The notes: generated by a model not told the origin, from the letters alone. Counted from the stretch's first letter, positions 8,103 to 17,314 are shown. The stretch: 42,057 nucleotides of DNA from Solidesulfovibrio sp. (GCF_029978005.1 NZ_JARKOZ010000122.1:1-42057), one strand, 5' to 3'. Translations and numbers: made by a program.

Positions 8103-9725
8103 CTAGTCGGACAGGAGTTTGTGTATCGTCTTGTCTATAGGAATCTCGATGACGCTTACGCCCTTTCGGGCCAGGGCCTCGGCGAAGCCTCGCCGCACCT
8201 CGTCCAGGCCGGCGGCGCGCCAGGACCTGGCCCCGTAGCCGTTGCCCAGGGCGACGATGTCCAGGCCAGGCAGGTCGAGGCCCGGCACGCCCGGCGTCTC
8301 CTCCAGCAGGGCGAAGGCCTTGAGGATGCCGTACTCCTCGTTGCGCAGCACCACGAAGACGAGGTGGACGCCGTGCTGCACGGCCGTCCACACGGACTGC
8401 GGCGCGTACTGGAACGAGCCGTCGCCGATGACGGCGACGACCGGCCGGCCGCGGCCGGTGCTCTGCTCGGCCAGGGCCAGCCCCACGGCCGCGGGCATGC
8501 CCCAGCCAAGCGCTCCCGAGGCCATCATATAGTAGCTGTCGGGCCTGGCGATCGTCCCGAGCCTGGTCTGGGCCATCTCGCCCATGTTGGAGGGGGATTC
8601 GTTGACCAGGACGTAGTCTTCGGGGAGGTGCTCGGACAGGGCCGCGAACACCTGCATGGCCGTAGGCGTCGCGCCGGCGTCCTGGAGGATGTCCTGCGCC
8701 TTTTCGTGGACGAAGGCCGGCCCGGGCTTTCCGGCGGGGCGCTGGCCCAGCCTGTCCAGGAGCGCCTGTATGGCCAGCAGGCTGTCGCCCACCAGGCTGT
8801 CGCCGGCCACGGACTTGGCCGCCTCGTAGGCGCTGTCCGTGATCTGCAGCAGTCCGGTCCCGGCCGGCAGGTAGTCGCCCGGCACCCAGGGATAGTAGCG
8901 AAAGACCGGCGCGCCGACGACCACCACCAGGTCGTGGCCGGCCACGGCCTGGCAAAGGGGCCCCACGGCCGCCGGCAGCATGCCGGCGTAGAGGGGATGG
9001 TTCTGGGGGAAGGGCACGTTTTCCGTGAACGGGCCGAAAAAGACCGGGGCCTCGAGCCGCTCGGCCAGGGCGATGCCCGCGTCCCAGGCCTGGCTTCGCG
9101 ACAGGTCGCCGCCGTAGACCAGGGCCGGGCGTCTGCTCGCCGCGATGCGCGCGGCGAAGTCGGCGAGGCGCGCCGGGTCCGGGGCGATGCGCGCGGCCAC
9201 GGTGCGGTGGACGTCCACGTCGTCCATCTCCTGGTCCCAGTCGTCCAGCGGCAGGGACAGGAACACCGGGCCGGTCGGCTGCTGCACGGCCATGGCGTAG
9301 GCGCGCATGAACGCGCCGGGCACGTCCTGGGGCCGGCTCGGCTCGTAGCTCCATTTCACGTAGGGGCGCGGCAGCTGGGTGGGCTCGAAATTGGTCAGGA
9401 AGGGCTCGGACAGGAGCATCTGCCGGGTCTGCTGGCCGGCGGTGACGATCAGGGGCGTCTTGTTGAGGCAGGCCGTGAGCATGGCCCCCATGGCGTTGCC
9501 GATGCCCGCGCCGGTGTGCACGTTGACGAGGACCGGCTTTTTGAGGCCCTGGGCCAGGCCGTCGGCGATGGCCACGACGTTGGTTTCCTGCAGGGCCAGC
9601 ACGTAGGTGAAGTCGGCGGGGAAGTTCTTGAGGAAGGTCTCCTCGGTGGAGCCCGGGTTGCCGACGACGGTGGTCAGGCCCAGGCGGCGCAGCAGGTTGA
9701 AGGTCACTTCGCGGACGAGGGGCAT
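8103..9725 (-). CDS. mdlC: ThDP-dependent decarboxylase, benzoylformate decarboxylase-like
   Basis: 540 aa. This ThDP-enzyme family decarboxylates 2-oxo acids, with benzoylformate to benzaldehyde as the type reaction. Co-linear similarity to Pseudomonas putida MdlC, recalled from memory, includes NPGSTEETFLKNFP, LALQE, VHTGAGIGNAMGAM, VTAGQQTRQM, LPRPYVKWSYEP and GAPVFRY. Ser26, Glu47 and His70 fall at the same numbers as in that enzyme. The ThDP/Mg motif is GDGSFQYAPQSVW to LRNEEYG. However, the position of catalytic His281 is Tyr here (FRYYPW, about residue 278), so substrate and activity may differ. The ATG at 9725 has GGAG 8 bases upstream. It lies 113 bases downstream of a decayed 2-hydroxyacid oxidase on the same strand, suggesting a former oxidise-then-decarboxylate pathway. 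Confidence 0.78.
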   Translation of the reverse strand: MPLVREVTFNLLRRLGLTTVVGNPGSTEETFLKNFPADFTYVLALQETNVVAIADGLAQGLKKPVLVNVHTGAGIGNAMGAMLTACLNKTPLIVTAGQQTRQMLLSEPFLTNFEPTQLPRPYVKWSYEPSRPQDVPGAFMRAYAMAVQQPTGPVFLSLPLDDWDQEMDDVDVHRTVAARIAPDPARLADFAARIAASRRPALVYGGDLSRSQAWDAGIALAERLEAPVFFGPFTENVPFPQNHPLYAGMLPAAVGPLCQAVAGHDLVVVVGAPVFRYYPWVPGDYLPAGTGLLQITDSAYEAAKSVAGDSLVGDSLLAIQALLDRLGQRPAGKPGPAFVHEKAQDILQDAGATPTAMQVFAALSEHLPEDYVLVNESPSNMGEMAQTRLGTIARPDSYYMMASGALGWGMPAAVGLALAEQSTGRGRPVVAVIGDGSFQYAPQSVWTAVQHGVHLVFVVLRNEEYGILKAFALLEETPGVPGLDLPGLDIVALGNGYGARSWRAAGLDEVRRGFAEALARKGVSVIEIPIDKTIHKLLSD

Positions 9726-9838
9726 GGGCAGGCTCCATGGGTTGAGGTTTTCCGCCGCGACCGTGCGCGCGCCTGGGCGGCGGCAGGGGGTGCGGCGAAC
9801 GTACCACGGCCGGCCGGGAAGGCAAGTCGCGGCCGGAT

Positions 9839-10364
9839 TCAATCCGCGTTGGCCACGGCCACGAACTGCGCCGTGTGCAGGACCCGCACGCTTCCCTGGC
9901 GGCGGCTCAAGCCGTCGTTGACATGCATGCGGCAGGCCGGGCAGCCGGTGACGAGGGTTGCGGCTCCGGTGGCTTCGATGCTGGCGACCTTGGCGTCGTT
10001 GATCCTGCGGGCCAGTTCGTAGCGCGTGAGGCTGAAGGTGCCGCCGCAACCGCAGCAGGTGTCGGCGGCGGCCATCTCGGCGAATTCCACCAGCGTCCCC
10101 TCGGAACCCACGAGGAGGTGGGGCAGGTCGTAGCCGGCCACGTTTTTGACGCACTTGCCGCCGGTGCGGATGATCTCTCCCGAAGGCAGCACCGCCTCGA
10201 CGCCGAGGACGTAGTGCTTGGTGGTGCCGTATTTGACGCATTGCAGCCCGCCCGCGTCGCAGGCCGCGTTGCCGCCGATGGAGGAGAATGCGTCGCTGGA
10301 CGGGGCCGGCGGATAGAAAAGCCCGTGGCGCGGCCTCGGCCTTGGCGATGTCCTTGCTGTCCAT
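9839..10364 (-). pseudogene. Decayed GlcD/GlcF-type 2-hydroxyacid (lactate/glycolate) oxidase: fused remnants
   Basis: Reading the minus strand from about 10330 gives part of a GlcD-like FAD-binding domain: GLFYPPAPSSDAFSSIGGN, then KYGTTKHYVLGVEAVLPSGE, then GGKCVKNVAGYDL and VGSEGTL. It runs in frame straight into the C-terminal CCG domain of a GlcF/LldE-like iron-sulfur protein (CCGCGGTFSLTRYELARRIN, then TGCPACRMH) and a stop at 9839. The N-terminal half of the FAD domain, the rest of that subunit and the first part of the Fe-S protein are missing. An ATG at 10364 with AGGAG 7 bases upstream encodes MDSKDIAKAEA but is in another frame, so a deletion with frameshift lies near 10330-10340. 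At least two deletions are needed to explain this. It is probably non-functional, although a short chimeric product could still be made. Confidence 0.8.
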
Positions 10365-11026
10365 GGTCCGCTCCTGGGAGGACGGTTCCGTCGCGTCGCA
10401 TGCCGCCTTGTTCGATCCAGTAAGGCAAAAAGGGCTCAGGCGCATCATAAACATCCAAACAATGGGGGTGGCGTATATTTCTGGGACAATGCCATGGAAT
10501 CGAAGTCCTGGTGAAAACATGCCCAGCGACAGACAAGGCGGGGAGTTCTCGGCGAGGGGCCAAGCGAACACCTTACAAAATCCATGCAGTCCGGCCTGGA
10601 CGGGCGCGCCAAACGTTGCGGCAGGCCGCCGCCGTGGTCCGGCAGGACTGGAAACGACGGGGAGGGGATGGCGCGTTGCAACAGGCGCGGCTCGTGTTGC
10701 GCGAGACGCCGCCATCGCCGGACGGAGCCCAAAGACAAGTCCGCGCGGGAAAGGCTGGGGCGTAGTGGAGCCGTCCGGATGCGGCGGTTCGTTGTATTTT
10801 TTGAGGCCACCGTTTTTTTGTCGCGAAGTCCTTGACAGGAAAGAGCAAAACAGAAACAAACACACAAAAGACAAATCGCCGCGGCCGAGACGGCCTGCGC
10901 CTGCGCAGCGTGCCGTGAGCACAGGGGCATGCGGCCTTTTTCTTGCGACGATTTGCGGTGCAAGTCTTTTCGGCGGAAGCGGCCAACCTTTCATCAACCT
11001 GCGTCCGGGCCACGGGATCGGTTTCC
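10365..11026. other. 660-bp region between the decayed oxidase and the efflux operon
   Basis: No protein-like frame was found. It contains two relatively AT-rich patches (about 10430-10510 and 10790-10880). The second has TTGACA at 10832-10837, a possible -35 box for the plus-strand efflux operon, but the -10 candidate 17 bases on (AACAAA) is poor. The promoter of the decayed minus-strand oxidase should also have been here. Confidence 0.45.
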
Positions 11027-12625
11027 ATGCGCGCGATCCGTTTCAGGTCGTCCCTTTGGGCGGCGCTTGCGCTGTCCTTGCTTGCCGCCGGCTGCATGAA
11101 GGTCGGCCCCGACTTCAAGCGCCCCGACGCCCCGGTCTACGGGGAATGGCAGGAGAGCGGGGACAAGACCCTGCGGCCCGGGGCCGCCGTGCAAAACGAG
11201 TGGTGGGAAGCCTTCGGCGACCCGACGCTGGCCAGGCTCGTGCGCGACTCCTTCGACCAGAACCTGCCCCTGCGCGAGGCGGGGCTGCGGGTCATCGCGG
11301 CCCGGGCCCAGCTCGGCATCGCCGTGGGCAACCTCTATCCCCAGACCCAGACGGCCTCGGGCGGCTACACCTTCGAGAAGATCAGCCACCTGAGCCCCTC
11401 CTGGCCCCAGCCGGGCACCTCGGCCAGCACCCCGGACGCGGTCTGGCAGAACACGCTGGCCGGCAACGCCTCCTGGGAGATCGATTTCTGGGGCAAGTAC
11501 CGCCGCAGCATCGAATCGGCCGACGCCTCCCTGCGGGCCAGCGCCGCGGACTACGACAATGCTCTGGTCAGCCTGGCCGGCGACGTGGCCACCGCCTACC
11601 TGGACCTGCGCATCAACCAGGAAGAGCTCAAGATCGCCCGGCAAAACGTGACGATCCAGACCGAGGGCCTCAAGATCGCCGAGGCGCGCTACCGCTTCGG
11701 GGCCACCAGCGAGCGCGACGTGCAGCAGGCGAGGACCATGCTGCTCTCGACCGAAGCCACCATTCCGGGCTTCGAGAGCGCCATCAAGAAGAACCGCCAC
11801 GCCCTGGCCGTGCTCCTGGGCCTGCCCCCGGATACGGCGCCGGAGGGCCTGGACGACGCTTCGGGCATCCCGGCCCCGCCCTGGGAGATCGGCGTGGGCG
11901 TGCCGGCCGAACTCCTGCGCCGCCGGCCCGACGTGCGCGCGGCCGAGTACGCGGCCATGGCGCAATGCGCCAAGATCGGCGTGGCCAAGGCCGACCTCTT
12001 CCCCTCGTTCTCCCTGGTCGGCAGCGTCGGCTTCCTGGCCAGCGACGTGGGCGCGTTCCGCCTGTCCGACCTCCTGTCGCAGCAGGGGTTCATGGCCCAG
12101 TTCATGCCGCAGTTCACCTGGAACCTCTTCAACTACGGCCGCATCATGAACAACGTGCGGGTCCAGGACGCCAAGCTCCAGGAACTGCTCGTGCGCTACC
12201 GCCAGGTGGTGCTCACGGCCCTCAAGGAAGTCGAGGACGCCCTGGCCGGCTACATCGGGGCCAGCGCCCAGGTGGTCTCCCTGGCCCAGGCGGCCGAGGC
12301 GGCCAAGCGTTCGGCCGAACTGGCCTTCATCCAGTACAGCGAAGGCAAGACCGACTACACCACCGTGCTCGTGGCCCAGCAGCAGCAGCTCAAGCAGCAG
12401 GACGACCTCGTGACCATGCAGGGCACGGTGGCCACCACCCTGGTCGGCCTCTACCGGGCTCTCGGCGGCGGCTGGCAGGTGCGCGAAGGCCTGCCCTACG
12501 TGCCCGAGGAAGTGCGACGCGAAATGGAGAAGCGCACCTGGTGGGGCCGGCAGATCAAGGAAGACCCGGCCAAGGTCGAGGACCCGGCCAGGAGCGGGGC
12601 GCGCCTGTATGTGCCCGACCTCTAG
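11027..12625 (+). CDS. RND efflux outer-membrane lipoprotein (TolC/OprM/NodT family)
   Basis: 532 aa outer-membrane channel of a tripartite efflux pump. The signal peptide ends in a lipobox, LLAAGC, then MKVGPDFKRPDAP, the usual NodT-family start. Two OEP repeats follow, with typical segments WWEAFGDPTL, SWEIDFWGKYRRSIE, the Ala-rich helices, ELLRRRPDVRAAEYA and PQFTWNLFNYGR. The start at ATG 11027 puts the signal peptide at the N-terminus; a longer frame to 10943 has no such feature. The ribosome-binding site is weak. Here the channel gene is first, before adaptor and pump, whereas it is usually last. The substrate cannot be predicted. Confidence 0.92.
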   Translation: MRAIRFRSSLWAALALSLLAAGCMKVGPDFKRPDAPVYGEWQESGDKTLRPGAAVQNEWWEAFGDPTLARLVRDSFDQNLPLREAGLRVIAARAQLGIAVGNLYPQTQTASGGYTFEKISHLSPSWPQPGTSASTPDAVWQNTLAGNASWEIDFWGKYRRSIESADASLRASAADYDNALVSLAGDVATAYLDLRINQEELKIARQNVTIQTEGLKIAEARYRFGATSERDVQQARTMLLSTEATIPGFESAIKKNRHALAVLLGLPPDTAPEGLDDASGIPAPPWEIGVGVPAELLRRRPDVRAAEYAAMAQCAKIGVAKADLFPSFSLVGSVGFLASDVGAFRLSDLLSQQGFMAQFMPQFTWNLFNYGRIMNNVRVQDAKLQELLVRYRQVVLTALKEVEDALAGYIGASAQVVSLAQAAEAAKRSAELAFIQYSEGKTDYTTVLVAQQQQLKQQDDLVTMQGTVATTLVGLYRALGGGWQVREGLPYVPEEVRREMEKRTWWGRQIKEDPAKVEDPARSGARLYVPDL

Positions 12626-12842
12626 CCGGGGCGGGATGTCGTCGGGAATTTTCGCGGCCGGCCGATCGTGAAGTCGGACGGCTTGATGCGATTGCGGGTG
12701 GAATGACGGGAACGCGCCACGGCGTCGGGGCGGGGGATTTTTCGCGGATGTGAACACGCAGCAAGGCAGGCCGAACGGCCCGCCGCCGGGCCGCCGCAAA
12801 GACCGGGCCGGCGCGGGCGGACGCCCTGCCGACGGACAGCCC

Positions 12843-14012
12843 ATGCACACGCAGCACCGAAGGATCGTCGCGGCCCTGGCCGCCCTGTGCCTCCTCGCGG
12901 GTACGCTTTTCGCCCTTGCCGGCTGCAAGGGCGGCAACGAATACGTGCCGCCGCCGCCCCCCAAGGTGAAGGTGGCCAAGCCCGAGCGGCGCGAGGCCAC
13001 GGACTACCTGCAGTTCACCGGCAACACCCAGGCCGTCAACAGCGTGGACCTGCGGGCCCGCATCGAGGGCTTCCTGGTCAAGCAGGCCTACGTGGACGGC
13101 GCGGAAGTGAAAAAAGGCCAGCTGCTCTTCGTCATCCAGCCCGAGCCCTACGAGGCCAAGCTCCAGGAAGCCAAGGCCCAGCTCATGAGCCAGCAGGCCG
13201 GGCTCCACCAGGCCGAGATCGAATACGTGCGCGCGAAAAACCTGCTCAAGGAAAAGGCCGGCCCGGACACGGACGTGGTCAAGTGGGACGCCCAGCGCGA
13301 GCAGTACAAGGCCGGGGTGGAAAGCGCCAAGGCGCAAATCGAGATCGCCCAGATCAACCTGAGCTACACCCGGGTCACCGCCCCCTTCGACGGCCGGGTC
13401 AGCCGGCGCAACGTGGACGTGGGCAACCTGGTCGGGGCCGGCGAGAAGACGCTGCTTGCCACCATCATCAGCTACGACCCCATGTACGTCTACTTCACCC
13501 TGGGCGAGCGCGACCTGCTGCGCCTGCAGGAAAGCCGCGGCGGCTCCGGGGCTCCGGCCGATCACGAGAAGATTCCGGTCGAGGTCGGCTTCAGCAACGG
13601 GACGGATTATCCGTACAAGGGCCTGCTCGACTATTACGGGCTCGGCATCGATCCCAAGACCGGCACCATCCTGCTGCGCGGCGAACTGGCCAACAGCGAC
13701 GACAAGATCGCGCCGGGCCTTTTCGCCCGGGTGCGCATACCGCTTAAAAAACGCGCCGCCCTGCTCGTGCCGGACACGGCCGTGGGCCAGAGCCAGATCG
13801 GGCATTACGTGCTGGTGCTCGGCGGCGACGGCGTGGTCGAGCAGCGGCCCGTGACGGTGGGCTTCTCGGTGGACGACATGGTGGTGGTGGAAAAAGGGCT
13901 CACGGGCGACGAGCAGGTCATCGTCTCGGATCTGCAACGGGTCCGGCCGGGCGGCAAGGCCGAGGCCGTCGCCGCCGCGCCCAAGGCCCCGGCCGCCGGG
14001 GCCAAGCCCTAG
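12843..14012 (+). CDS. RND efflux periplasmic adaptor (membrane fusion protein), lipoprotein
   Basis: 389 aa, HlyD/AcrA family. The signal peptide ends in lipobox LAGC followed by KGGNEYVPPPPPKVKV, so it is lipid-anchored in the periplasm. The order is typical: first lipoyl half (VDLRARIEGFLVKQAYVDGA), alpha-helical hairpin (about residues 100-175, rich in Ala/Gln/Glu), second lipoyl half (YTRVTAPFDGRVSRRNVDVG), then the beta-barrel and membrane-proximal domains. ATG 12843 is preferred because it begins the signal peptide; the frame is open back to a GTG at 12750 without a ribosome-binding site. Its stop TAG lies in the left CTAG copy flanking the inserted element that separates it from the pump gene. 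Confidence 0.9.
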   Translation: MHTQHRRIVAALAALCLLAGTLFALAGCKGGNEYVPPPPPKVKVAKPERREATDYLQFTGNTQAVNSVDLRARIEGFLVKQAYVDGAEVKKGQLLFVIQPEPYEAKLQEAKAQLMSQQAGLHQAEIEYVRAKNLLKEKAGPDTDVVKWDAQREQYKAGVESAKAQIEIAQINLSYTRVTAPFDGRVSRRNVDVGNLVGAGEKTLLATIISYDPMYVYFTLGERDLLRLQESRGGSGAPADHEKIPVEVGFSNGTDYPYKGLLDYYGLGIDPKTGTILLRGELANSDDKIAPGLFARVRIPLKKRAALLVPDTAVGQSQIGHYVLVLGGDGVVEQRPVTVGFSVDDMVVVEKGLTGDEQVIVSDLQRVRPGGKAEAVAAAPKAPAAGAKP

Positions 14013-14115
14013 TGTCGCGTCCTCTGAAAGAGCCTCTGCTTTCGAGGGGACGGCATATTAGGATAACTATTTTTCCTTAAAAATACGGACGTATTTTCAA
14101 GGGACGCAACACTAG
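14009..14115. mobile_element. MITE-like element (99 bp, CTAG target duplication) inside the efflux operon
   Basis: A 99-bp segment (14013-14111) is flanked by direct CTAG copies at 14009-14012 and 14112-14115. Its ends are imperfect terminal inverted repeats: left TGTCGCGTCCTCTGAAA and right (reverse complement) TGTTGCGTCCCTTGAAA, 14 of 17 identical. It is much more AT-rich than the flanks and contains a hairpin, AAAATACG-GA-CGTATTTT, at 14080-14097. It has no coding capacity, so it would move only with a transposase in trans. The 4-bp CTAG duplication fits the YTAR target of IS5-group elements (inference). Removing the element and one CTAG would leave the pump ATG only 12 bases after the adaptor stop, so it interrupts a once tightly spaced gene pair. 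Confidence 0.75.
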
Positions 14116-14127
14116 AGGCCACGACCC

Positions 14128-17100
14128 ATGTTCTCGAAATTCTTCATCGAACGGCCGGTCCTGGCCAACGTGATGGCGGTGCTGATCATGCTGCTCGGCG
14201 TGGTGACCCTGCTGGGCCTGCCCGTGGCCCAGTACCCCGACATCACCCCGCCCACGGTGCAGGTCACCACCAGCTTCCCGGGCGCGAGCCCCCAGGTCAT
14301 CATCGAATCCGTGGCCGCGCCCATCGAGCAGCAGGTCAACGGCGTCGAGCAGATGCTCTACATGAGCTCCAACAGCGCCTCGGACGGCTCCTACACCCTG
14401 ACCGTCACCTTCGAGGTCGGCACCAACGTGGACATGGCCACGGTGCTGGTCCAAAACCGCGTCAACCAGGCCCTGGCCCGCCTGCCCCAGCAGGTCCAGG
14501 CCCAAGGCATCACGGTCCAGAAGAAGTCCACGGCCATCCTGCTGTGCGTCTCCCTGGAGTCGCCGGACAGCACCTTCGACAGCCTGTTCCTCTCCAACTA
14601 CGGCTACCTGCGCGTGCGCGATGAGCTCTCCCGCATCCCCGGCGTGGGCTCGGTCACGGTCAACGGCAGCGACGAATACGGCATGCGCCTCTGGCTCGAC
14701 CCGGACAAGGTCAAGACCTACGGGCTCACGGCCCAGGACGTGGTCAACGCCGTGTCCCAGCAGAACGTCCAGGTGGCCGCCGGCCAGATCGGCCAGCAGC
14801 CGGCCCCGGACACCATGCACTTCCAGTACATGATCCAGACCCAGGGCCGCCTGGAGGAGGTCAGCCAGTTCGAGGACATCATCCTCAAGGCCGACTTCAA
14901 CCAGACGGGCCAGGTCGTGCGCGTGCGGGACGTGGCCCGGGTCGAGCTCGGCAGCAAGACCTACGACCTCTTCGCCCAGAAAAACGGCAAGCCGGCCAGC
15001 CTCGTCGCGGTCTACCTCCTGCCAGGGGCCAACGCCCTCCAGACCGCCGACCTCATCAAGGCGGCCATGAAGAAGATCGCCGCGGACTTCCCCCCGGGCC
15101 TGATCTACGAAATCCCCTTCGACACCACGACCTTCGTCAACCAGGCCATCCACGACGTCTACAAGACCCTCATCGAGGCCGGCATCCTGGTGCTTTTGGT
15201 CATCATGCTCTTCCTCCAGGACTTCAAGGCCATGCTCGTGCCCGCCACCACCGTGCCGGTCACCATCCTCGGGGCCTTCATCGCCATGGCCATGCTCGGC
15301 TTCTCCGTCAACCTGGTCACCCTTTTCGGCATCATCCTGGCCATCGGCATCGTGGTGGACGACGCCATCATCATCGTGGAGGGCACGGCCCACCACATCG
15401 AGCAGGGCAACTCCCCCCACGACGCGGCCATCCTCACCATGAAGGAGCTGTTCGGCCCCATCATCGGCATCACCTTGGTCCTCATCTCGGTCTTTCTGCC
15501 GGCCTCGTTCCTGCCCGGCATCACCGGCCAGCTCTACCGCCAGTTCTCCCTGGTCATCGCCGCCACGGCCGTGATCAGCGCCATAAACGCCGCCACCCTC
15601 AAGCCCACCCAGTGCGCCCTGTGGATGAAGCCCCACAAGGGGGAGCTCAACGCCTTCTTCCGGGGGTTCAACGCCGTCTACCAGCGTTGCGAGAACGTCT
15701 ACGCCAGGATGGTCGGCTTCATGGTCCGCCACGCCAAGATGGCCATGCTGGGCTACGTGGTTCTCATCGTGCTCACGGGACTGGGATTTTCCTCCCTGCC
15801 CACGGGCTTTTTGCCGGAAGAGGACCAGGGCTACGCCATCATCAGCGTCCAGCTGCCGCCGGCGGCGTCGCTCACGCGCACGGCCGCCGTCATCAAGGAG
15901 ATCGACGGCATCCTCAAGGACGCGCCGGGCGTGGCCGACTGGATCACCTTCGGCGGCATGTCCATCCTCGACTCCCTCAACCAGCCCAACATGGCCGCCA
16001 TCTTCATCACCTACCTCGACTGGGACAAGCGGCCCGAGGGCATGACCCAGGCGACCATCCTGCGCTACGTGCAGGCGCGCCTGGCCGGGCTGCAGGACGC
16101 CGTGGCCTTTGTGATGGTGCCCCCGGCCATCCAGGGACTGGGCCAGGCCGGCGGCTTCCAGATGATGGTGGAGGACCGCGGCAACCTCGGCCCCCTGGCC
16201 CTGCAGAACGCCTGCTACGGCCTCATCGACGCCGGCCGCACCCAGTCGGCGCTCACGCCGCTCAACGTCACCTACAACTCCTCCACGCCCCAGATCTACG
16301 CGGACATCGACCGCACCCAGGTGGAGTACAAGGGCGTGAGCTTAAACAGCGTCTTCAATACGCTCTCGACCTACATGGGCTCGACCTACATCAACGACTT
16401 CAACAAGTTCGGCCGCGTCTACCAGGTGCGGGCCCAGGCCGAGTCGCGTTTCCGCCTCAAGGCCGCGGACGTGCTCCAGCTCGAGGTCCGCAACAACAAG
16501 GGCGAGATGATGCCCCTGTCCGCGGTCACCTCCATCAAGGACATCCTCGGCCCCACGGTGCTCACCCGCTACAACCTCTACACCTCGGCCTCGGTCTACG
16601 GCTCGGCCGCCCCGGGCTTCAGCTCGGGCCAGGCCCTCACGCTCATGGAGCAGATGGGCCGGGACCGGCTGCCTTCGTCCATGGGCATCGAATGGACGAA
16701 CATGTCCTACCAGGAGAAGAAGGTCGGCAACGAGGCCTATATGATCTTCGCCCTGGCCGTCATCCTGGTCTACCTCGTGCTGGCCGCCCAGTACGAAAGC
16801 TGGTGCACGCCGACAGCCGTCATCCTGGTCGTGCCCCTGGCCCTGCTCGGCACCATGGTGGCGCTCATGATCCGGCACATGGACAACAACGTCTATACGC
16901 AGATCGGCGTGGTGCTGCTCATCGCCCTGGCCAGCAAGAACGCCATCCTCATCGTGGAATTCGCCCGCGAGCGGCGGGCCAAGGGCGAGGACATCGCCCA
17001 GGCCGCCGTGGAGGCGGCCCGGCTGCGTTTTCGGCCCATCCTCATGACATCCTTCGCCTTCATCCTCGGCGTGGTGCCTCTGCTCACCGCCTCGGGCGCG

Positions 17101-17274
17101 GGCGCGGCCAGCCAGCGGGCCGTGGGCACGGCGGTCTTCGGCGGCATGCTGGCCTCCACCATCCTGGCCGTGCTGGTGGTGCCGGTCTTCTACGTGCTCG
17201 TGCAGGGCTTCGCGGAAAAACGTCTCGGCGTGGACAAGCCCAAGGTCGAGTCCTCCGGCGGCGGGGCGCATTAG
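14128..17274 (+). CDS. RND (HAE1-type) inner-membrane efflux pump
   Basis: 1048 aa, full length for the AcrB/MexB-like family: a proton-driven exporter in the inner membrane. It begins with the family N-terminus (FIERPVLANVMAVLIMLLG, then LPVAQYPDITPPTV). The TM4 proton-relay Asp pair is in GIVVDDAIIIVEG and the TM10 Lys in ALASKNAILIVEFARE. Two large periplasmic loops and duplicated halves are evident. The ATG has AGG about 10 bases upstream, directly after the CTAG of the inserted element. It works with the two upstream genes as a tripartite pump. The substrate (drug, dye, bile salt or solvent) is not predictable, and no regulator gene is adjacent. Confidence 0.95.
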   Translation: MFSKFFIERPVLANVMAVLIMLLGVVTLLGLPVAQYPDITPPTVQVTTSFPGASPQVIIESVAAPIEQQVNGVEQMLYMSSNSASDGSYTLTVTFEVGTNVDMATVLVQNRVNQALARLPQQVQAQGITVQKKSTAILLCVSLESPDSTFDSLFLSNYGYLRVRDELSRIPGVGSVTVNGSDEYGMRLWLDPDKVKTYGLTAQDVVNAVSQQNVQVAAGQIGQQPAPDTMHFQYMIQTQGRLEEVSQFEDIILKADFNQTGQVVRVRDVARVELGSKTYDLFAQKNGKPASLVAVYLLPGANALQTADLIKAAMKKIAADFPPGLIYEIPFDTTTFVNQAIHDVYKTLIEAGILVLLVIMLFLQDFKAMLVPATTVPVTILGAFIAMAMLGFSVNLVTLFGIILAIGIVVDDAIIIVEGTAHHIEQGNSPHDAAILTMKELFGPIIGITLVLISVFLPASFLPGITGQLYRQFSLVIAATAVISAINAATLKPTQCALWMKPHKGELNAFFRGFNAVYQRCENVYARMVGFMVRHAKMAMLGYVVLIVLTGLGFSSLPTGFLPEEDQGYAIISVQLPPAASLTRTAAVIKEIDGILKDAPGVADWITFGGMSILDSLNQPNMAAIFITYLDWDKRPEGMTQATILRYVQARLAGLQDAVAFVMVPPAIQGLGQAGGFQMMVEDRGNLGPLALQNACYGLIDAGRTQSALTPLNVTYNSSTPQIYADIDRTQVEYKGVSLNSVFNTLSTYMGSTYINDFNKFGRVYQVRAQAESRFRLKAADVLQLEVRNNKGEMMPLSAVTSIKDILGPTVLTRYNLYTSASVYGSAAPGFSSGQALTLMEQMGRDRLPSSMGIEWTNMSYQEKKVGNEAYMIFALAVILVYLVLAAQYESWCTPTAVILVVPLALLGTMVALMIRHMDNNVYTQIGVVLLIALASKNAILIVEFARERRAKGEDIAQAAVEAARLRFRPILMTSFAFILGVVPLLTASGAGAASQRAVGTAVFGGMLASTILAVLVVPVFYVLVQGFAEKRLGVDKPKVESSGGGAH

Positions 17275-17314
17275 GACCGCCGGCCCGCGCCGCGTCAGGG
17301 GCGGGGGAGGGGAC

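Noticed and set aside
8103-10364. Decarboxylase frame open back to the ATG at 10364, suggesting a longer fused protein
   Set aside because: The added 213 residues are low-quality sequence out of frame with the oxidase remnants. The MdlC family start matches the ATG at 9725, which has its own ribosome-binding site.
12750-12842. Longer adaptor protein beginning at GTG 12750
   Set aside because: It would bury the lipoprotein signal peptide behind 31 Pro/Gly/Arg-rich residues, and no ribosome-binding site precedes it.
14077-15732. Minus-strand open frame opposite the RND pump, rich in Asp/Glu/His/Gly
   Set aside because: Shadow of the pump's codon usage; it has no motifs and no ribosome-binding site.
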